Shown one piece after another: positions 5,297 through 7,746 of a DNA stretch of 7,746 bases. A program made the position numbers and the translations under genes. The stretch comes from Methanobacteriota archaeon. GTDB taxonomy: Archaea; Thermoplasmatota; JASEFT01; JAUWIS01. Under the pieces are notes generated by a model. That model worked only from the letters and a program-made list of their open reading frames with translations. It was not told the origin of the DNA and made no database searches. The stretch spans positions 1 through 7,746 of the forward strand of contig JAUWIS010000037.1 of NCBI GenBank assembly GCA_030605245.1. Direction: 5' to 3'. How positions within the stretch are numbered: position 1 is the first letter of the stretch; every line of letters starts with the position of its first letter.

Positions 5297-5650
5297 ATGG
5301 TAGGTCATCCCCCTGGCGGACTACTGGCTGCTAACTACTATAACAATATTCTCCATTTTTGTACATCAATGACAAGTTCATCACTCACTTTAACAGGTAC
5401 AAACATAACAACAGCAGCAATAGACCTTGATATCGGATGGAATAGTATAGGAAGATTTAACATTACAGCAACAGCGGCTGAATTGCTTGTGCAAGACATC
5501 ACCAACTGCACTGCTGTTGCATACTGGAATGTTACCCTAGGAAGGTTCATCATACATCCCATCAACACAGACATTGGTGATTTTATTATTGAAAGAGGAA
5601 TGGGTGTTTTTGTTTATGTTAAAACTGAAAGCAGTTGGATTAATCAATAA
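5297..5650 (+). pseudogene. Fragment of a surface/secreted protein (117 residues)
   Basis: The residues around DIGWNSIGRFNITATAAELL, DITNCTAVAYWNVTLGRF and DFIIERGMGVFVYVKTESSW resemble a beta-rich repeat that, from memory, occurs inside large archaeal surface proteins (W-N-x-I-G, then T-A-x-x-L, then I-T-N-C, then GMGVFVYV). Such proteins normally begin with a signal peptide and have several domains. Here there is no signal peptide, no membrane anchor and only one domain. The start ATG 5297 has only a weak AAAGGA site three bases upstream. Most likely it is the surviving end of a larger gene, though a TATA-like element may still allow expression. It sits where porC would be expected. The alternative is a genuine small protein. 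Confidence 0.5.
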
Positions 5651-5664
5651 TAAGTTTTTTAGTG

Positions 5665-5949
5665 ATGAAACACATTACCCTAATCATGTTCAAAACAAAC
5701 AAGGACATGCCGCCATCTGCTATCTCACTCGGTAATATGAGTCATAATAAAACAGGTTCATGGAGGAATTTCAGGCCTGTAATTGATGAATCAAAATGTG
5801 TTAAATGTTTTATATGCTGGAAGTTTTGTCCTGAAAATAGTATAGAGATTGAGAATGATATGCCGAAAATAAATTATGATTACTGCAAAGGATGCGGAAT
5901 ATGTGCAAATGAATGCCCGAAAAATGCTATAAGGATGGTGGAAGAATGA
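5665..5949 (+). CDS. porD: Pyruvate:ferredoxin oxidoreductase delta subunit (2x[4Fe-4S] ferredoxin)
   Basis: PorD is the ferredoxin-like subunit that passes electrons from the PorAB catalytic site to external ferredoxin. It has two clusters of ligands: C45xxC48xxC51xxxC55P and C74xxC77xxC80xxxC84P, both complete. Before them is the family motif NKTGSWRNFRP (28-38). The start is uncertain: GTG 5662, ATG 5665 and ATG 5686 are in frame and none has a ribosome binding site. ATG 5686 gives an 87-residue protein beginning MFKTNKDMPPSAIS, closer to usual PorD length; 5665 gives 94 residues. An AATAATAAG element at 5646-5654 could be the promoter. The stop overlaps the next start (ATGA, 5946-5949). 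The expected partner porC is not upstream. Confidence 0.9.
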   Translation: MKHITLIMFKTNKDMPPSAISLGNMSHNKTGSWRNFRPVIDESKCVKCFICWKFCPENSIEIENDMPKINYDYCKGCGICANECPKNAIRMVEE

Positions 5950-6029
5950 TGAGGTTCAATTCATTTAATGAGTTAATAAGATGGGCAAAATCAGAATATG
6001 GCAGCGGATTTGAAAAGGTGGAAATATGA
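5946..6029 (+). CDS. 27-codon micro-ORF between porD and porA
   Basis: It starts MMRFNSFNELIRWAKSEY and ends KVEI, filling exactly the gap between porD and porA. Its start overlaps the porD stop (ATGA) and its stop overlaps the porA start (ATGA). A ribosome binding site GGTGG (5937-5941) lies four bases before its ATG, the same arrangement as porA has. No family is recognised; the peptide is soluble and mixed-charge, probably one short helix. It may be a small accessory peptide of the enzyme, a coupling device that carries ribosomes to porA, or both. A second in-frame ATG at 5949 would give 26 residues. Confidence 0.55.
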   Translation: MMRFNSFNELIRWAKSEYGSGFEKVEI

Positions 6030-7168
6030 AAAAAATCATGACTGGAAACTATGCTGCGGCGTATGGGGCAAAGGCATGCAGGGCTGAGGTTGTGGCAGCA
6101 TACCCAATTACACCTCAGACAAGTATTGTGGAAAAACTCGCGAGTTTTGTGGCAAACAATGAGATGGATGCGGAATACATAAAGGTTGAGTCCGAGCATT
6201 CTGCCATGGCTGCATGCATAGGCGCATCTGCCTCAGGATGCAGGGCATACACAGCCACATCGGGGCAGGGTCTTGCACTCATGCATGAGATGCTTCATTG
6301 GGCCGCGGGTGCACGTCTACCTGTTGTGATGGCAAATGTGGGCAGGGCAATGGCTCCACCCTGGTCAGTATGGGCTGATCAGGGTGATTCTATTGCGCAG
6401 CGTGATACAGGATGGATCCAGATTTACTGTGAAAACAACCAGGAGGTTTTTGATACAACAATCCAGATGTACAAGATTTGTGAAAAGGTTGGTCTTCCAG
6501 GCATGCTTGTTTTAGACGCCTTCATCCTTTCGCATACATCTGAAGCTGTGGAAATATATGCTCAGGATAAAATCGATAAGTTTTTACCAAAATATAGTCC
6601 AAAATATAAATTGGATACTGCTGAAACCCATGCGTTTGGCGGGTTGACAACACCTGAATGGTACTATGAGCTAAGATACAAGATACAGAGCGCATTTGAT
6701 GATGCAGAAAAAGAGATAGAAAATGTTGGTAAAGATTTTGGGAAAACATTTGGTAGAAAATATGGGTTGATTGATGAATACCGATGCGATGATATTGATA
6801 CATTACTTGTTATGTCAGGTTCAATTGCATCCACTGGTAAGGAGGTAATAGATAAACTAAAGGATAAGGGTGAAAAAATCGGGCTGGCAAGAATCAGGTC
6901 ATTTAGGCCATTCCCGAAACAAAAAATAAGAAACTTAGCAAAAAAGGTGAGTAAAATCATTGTTGTTGACAGAAACATTTCATTTGGAAGCGGGGGTGTT
7001 TTTTTCTCAGAAATAAAATCCTCACTGTATCATGAGAGCATAGATGTTCCTGTTTATAGCTTCATAGCAGGTCTTGGTGGGAGGGATATAACAATGAATG
7101 ATATCAAAGGAATGATCAGAAAATCTGATGGAAAGCCAAAGGATATAATCTGGTGGGGGTTGAAATGA
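6026..7168 (+). CDS. porA: Pyruvate:ferredoxin oxidoreductase alpha subunit
   Basis: With PorB it forms the thiamine-diphosphate active site that converts pyruvate + CoA to acetyl-CoA + CO2 and reduced ferredoxin, or the reverse in carbon fixation. The 380 residues match the family. Domain I carries AAYPITPQTS (24-33), the Glu region KVESEHSAM (53-61) and TSGQG (78-82), then LMHEMLHWAAGARLP. The C-terminal half has MSGSIASTGKEVIDKL and a domain with IGLARIRSFRPFP, matching the usual transketolase C-terminal-like fold. The start ATG 6026 has GGTGG (6017-6021) four bases upstream and overlaps the micro-ORF stop. Its own stop overlaps porB (ATGA, 7165-7168). 2-oxoacid enzymes for other substrates share this architecture, but the PorD partner and motifs favour pyruvate. 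Confidence 0.94.
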   Translation: MKKIMTGNYAAAYGAKACRAEVVAAYPITPQTSIVEKLASFVANNEMDAEYIKVESEHSAMAACIGASASGCRAYTATSGQGLALMHEMLHWAAGARLPVVMANVGRAMAPPWSVWADQGDSIAQRDTGWIQIYCENNQEVFDTTIQMYKICEKVGLPGMLVLDAFILSHTSEAVEIYAQDKIDKFLPKYSPKYKLDTAETHAFGGLTTPEWYYELRYKIQSAFDDAEKEIENVGKDFGKTFGRKYGLIDEYRCDDIDTLLVMSGSIASTGKEVIDKLKDKGEKIGLARIRSFRPFPKQKIRNLAKKVSKIIVVDRNISFGSGGVFFSEIKSSLYHESIDVPVYSFIAGLGGRDITMNDIKGMIRKSDGKPKDIIWWGLK

Positions 7169-7746
7169 AACTAACAATACCTGAAGAGGAGTTTATGGGA
7201 CATGGAAACCTAAGTTGTCAGGGATGCGGGGGAAGTCTTGCAATGAGGTATGTATTAAAAGCACTTGGTGATGATACAATTGTTGTTATGCCAGCCTGCT
7301 GCTGGACCATTATTGCTGGTCCCTTCCCATATTCCTGTTTAAAAATCCCTATTTTTCATACAGCATTTGAAACAGCAGCATCAACTGCATCAGGTGTTTC
7401 TGCAGCAATGAAAATGAAAGGCAAAAAAACAACTGTGCTTGCATGGGCTGGCGACGGAGGAACATTTGACATTGGAATACAGGCATTGAGCGGTGCATGT
7501 GAACGGGGGGATAACATTATTTACATATGCTATGACAATGAGGCATACATGAACACAGGCATTCAGAGAAGTTCTGCAACACAGTATGGTGCCTGGACAA
7601 CAACAACACCTGGAAAAAAATTTAAAATATCTCCTAAGAAGAACATGGTTGAAATCATGGTTGCACACAAAATACCATACACTGCCACCGCCTCTGTTGC
7701 GTATCCTGAGGATTTTATTAGAAAGGTAAAAAAGGCAAAAGAAACC
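7165..7746 (+). CDS. porB: Pyruvate:ferredoxin oxidoreductase beta subunit (3' partial)
   Basis: The frame runs off the window end; 194 of an expected ~290-310 residues are visible. PorB binds thiamine diphosphate and one [4Fe-4S] cluster. The thiamine motif is GDGGTFDIGIQALSGACER (96-114) continuing to YDNEAYMNTG (123-132). Cluster ligands are C18 and C21 in CQGCGGSLAMR and one of C45/C46 in PACCW; the last ligand probably lies beyond the window. The start ATG 7165 overlaps the porA stop by ATGA, with a G-rich ribosome binding site at 7152-7159. It is thus translated as part of the porD-micro-ORF-porA-porB unit. Confidence 0.94.
   Translation, partial: MKLTIPEEEFMGHGNLSCQGCGGSLAMRYVLKALGDDTIVVMPACCWTIIAGPFPYSCLKIPIFHTAFETAASTASGVSAAMKMKGKKTTVLAWAGDGGTFDIGIQALSGACERGDNIIYICYDNEAYMNTGIQRSSATQYGAWTTTTPGKKFKISPKKNMVEIMVAHKIPYTATASVAYPEDFIRKVKKAKET

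Noticed and set aside
7390..7668. Minus-strand 92-codon Cys-rich frame opposite porB
   Set aside because: It is antisense to the thiamine-binding region of porB; the Cys runs mirror Gly/Ala/Thr codons of porB.

Overview
The window reads as a stretch of an AT-rich archaeal chromosome. The evidence is an archaeal clamp-loader large subunit (RfcL), the four-subunit type of pyruvate:ferredoxin oxidoreductase (PorD, PorA, PorB), TATA boxes about 25 bases upstream of several starts, and a mix of apparently leaderless starts and GGTGG-type ribosome binding sites. PKD/Ig-like surface proteins suggest a Euryarchaeota/Thermoplasmatota-like lineage. That placement is an inference from gene style, not a database result.

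Layout, left to right. (1) Bases 1-1037, plus strand: the C-terminal part of a large cell-surface protein with Ig/PKD-like domains, one membrane anchor and a basic tail. (2) 1099-2514, plus: rfcL, behind a CCTT-unit repeat that also holds the probable TATA box. (3) 2515-3286: about 770 bases with no convincing full-length gene but much structure. It holds a diverged second copy of the rfcL 3' end, three copies of a TATA-plus-palindrome motif, a Lys-rich 25-codon ORF with a good ribosome binding site, and one solitary 37-base sequence that looks like an archaeal type I-B CRISPR repeat. (4) 3287-3664, minus: a small membrane protein whose reading frame continues upstream through a single in-frame TAG into a 19-codon ORF. 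The joined product looks like a HicB-type domain fused to a membrane anchor. (5) 3780-5195, minus: an M18-family zinc aminopeptidase. (6) 5297-5650, plus: a 117-residue piece of another surface protein, probably a remnant. (7) 5665-7746, plus: porD, a 27-codon micro-ORF, porA and porB (cut by the window end), all joined by ATGA stop/start overlaps. porC, the expected partner of porD, is not present upstream.

The Por genes form one translationally coupled unit making the enzyme that interconverts pyruvate + CoA and acetyl-CoA + CO2 with ferredoxin. rfcL acts in DNA replication and the M18 enzyme in peptide turnover; neither is linked to the Por unit. The part most worth a second look is 2482-3664: duplicated gene debris, an orphan CRISPR repeat and the TAG-interrupted membrane protein.
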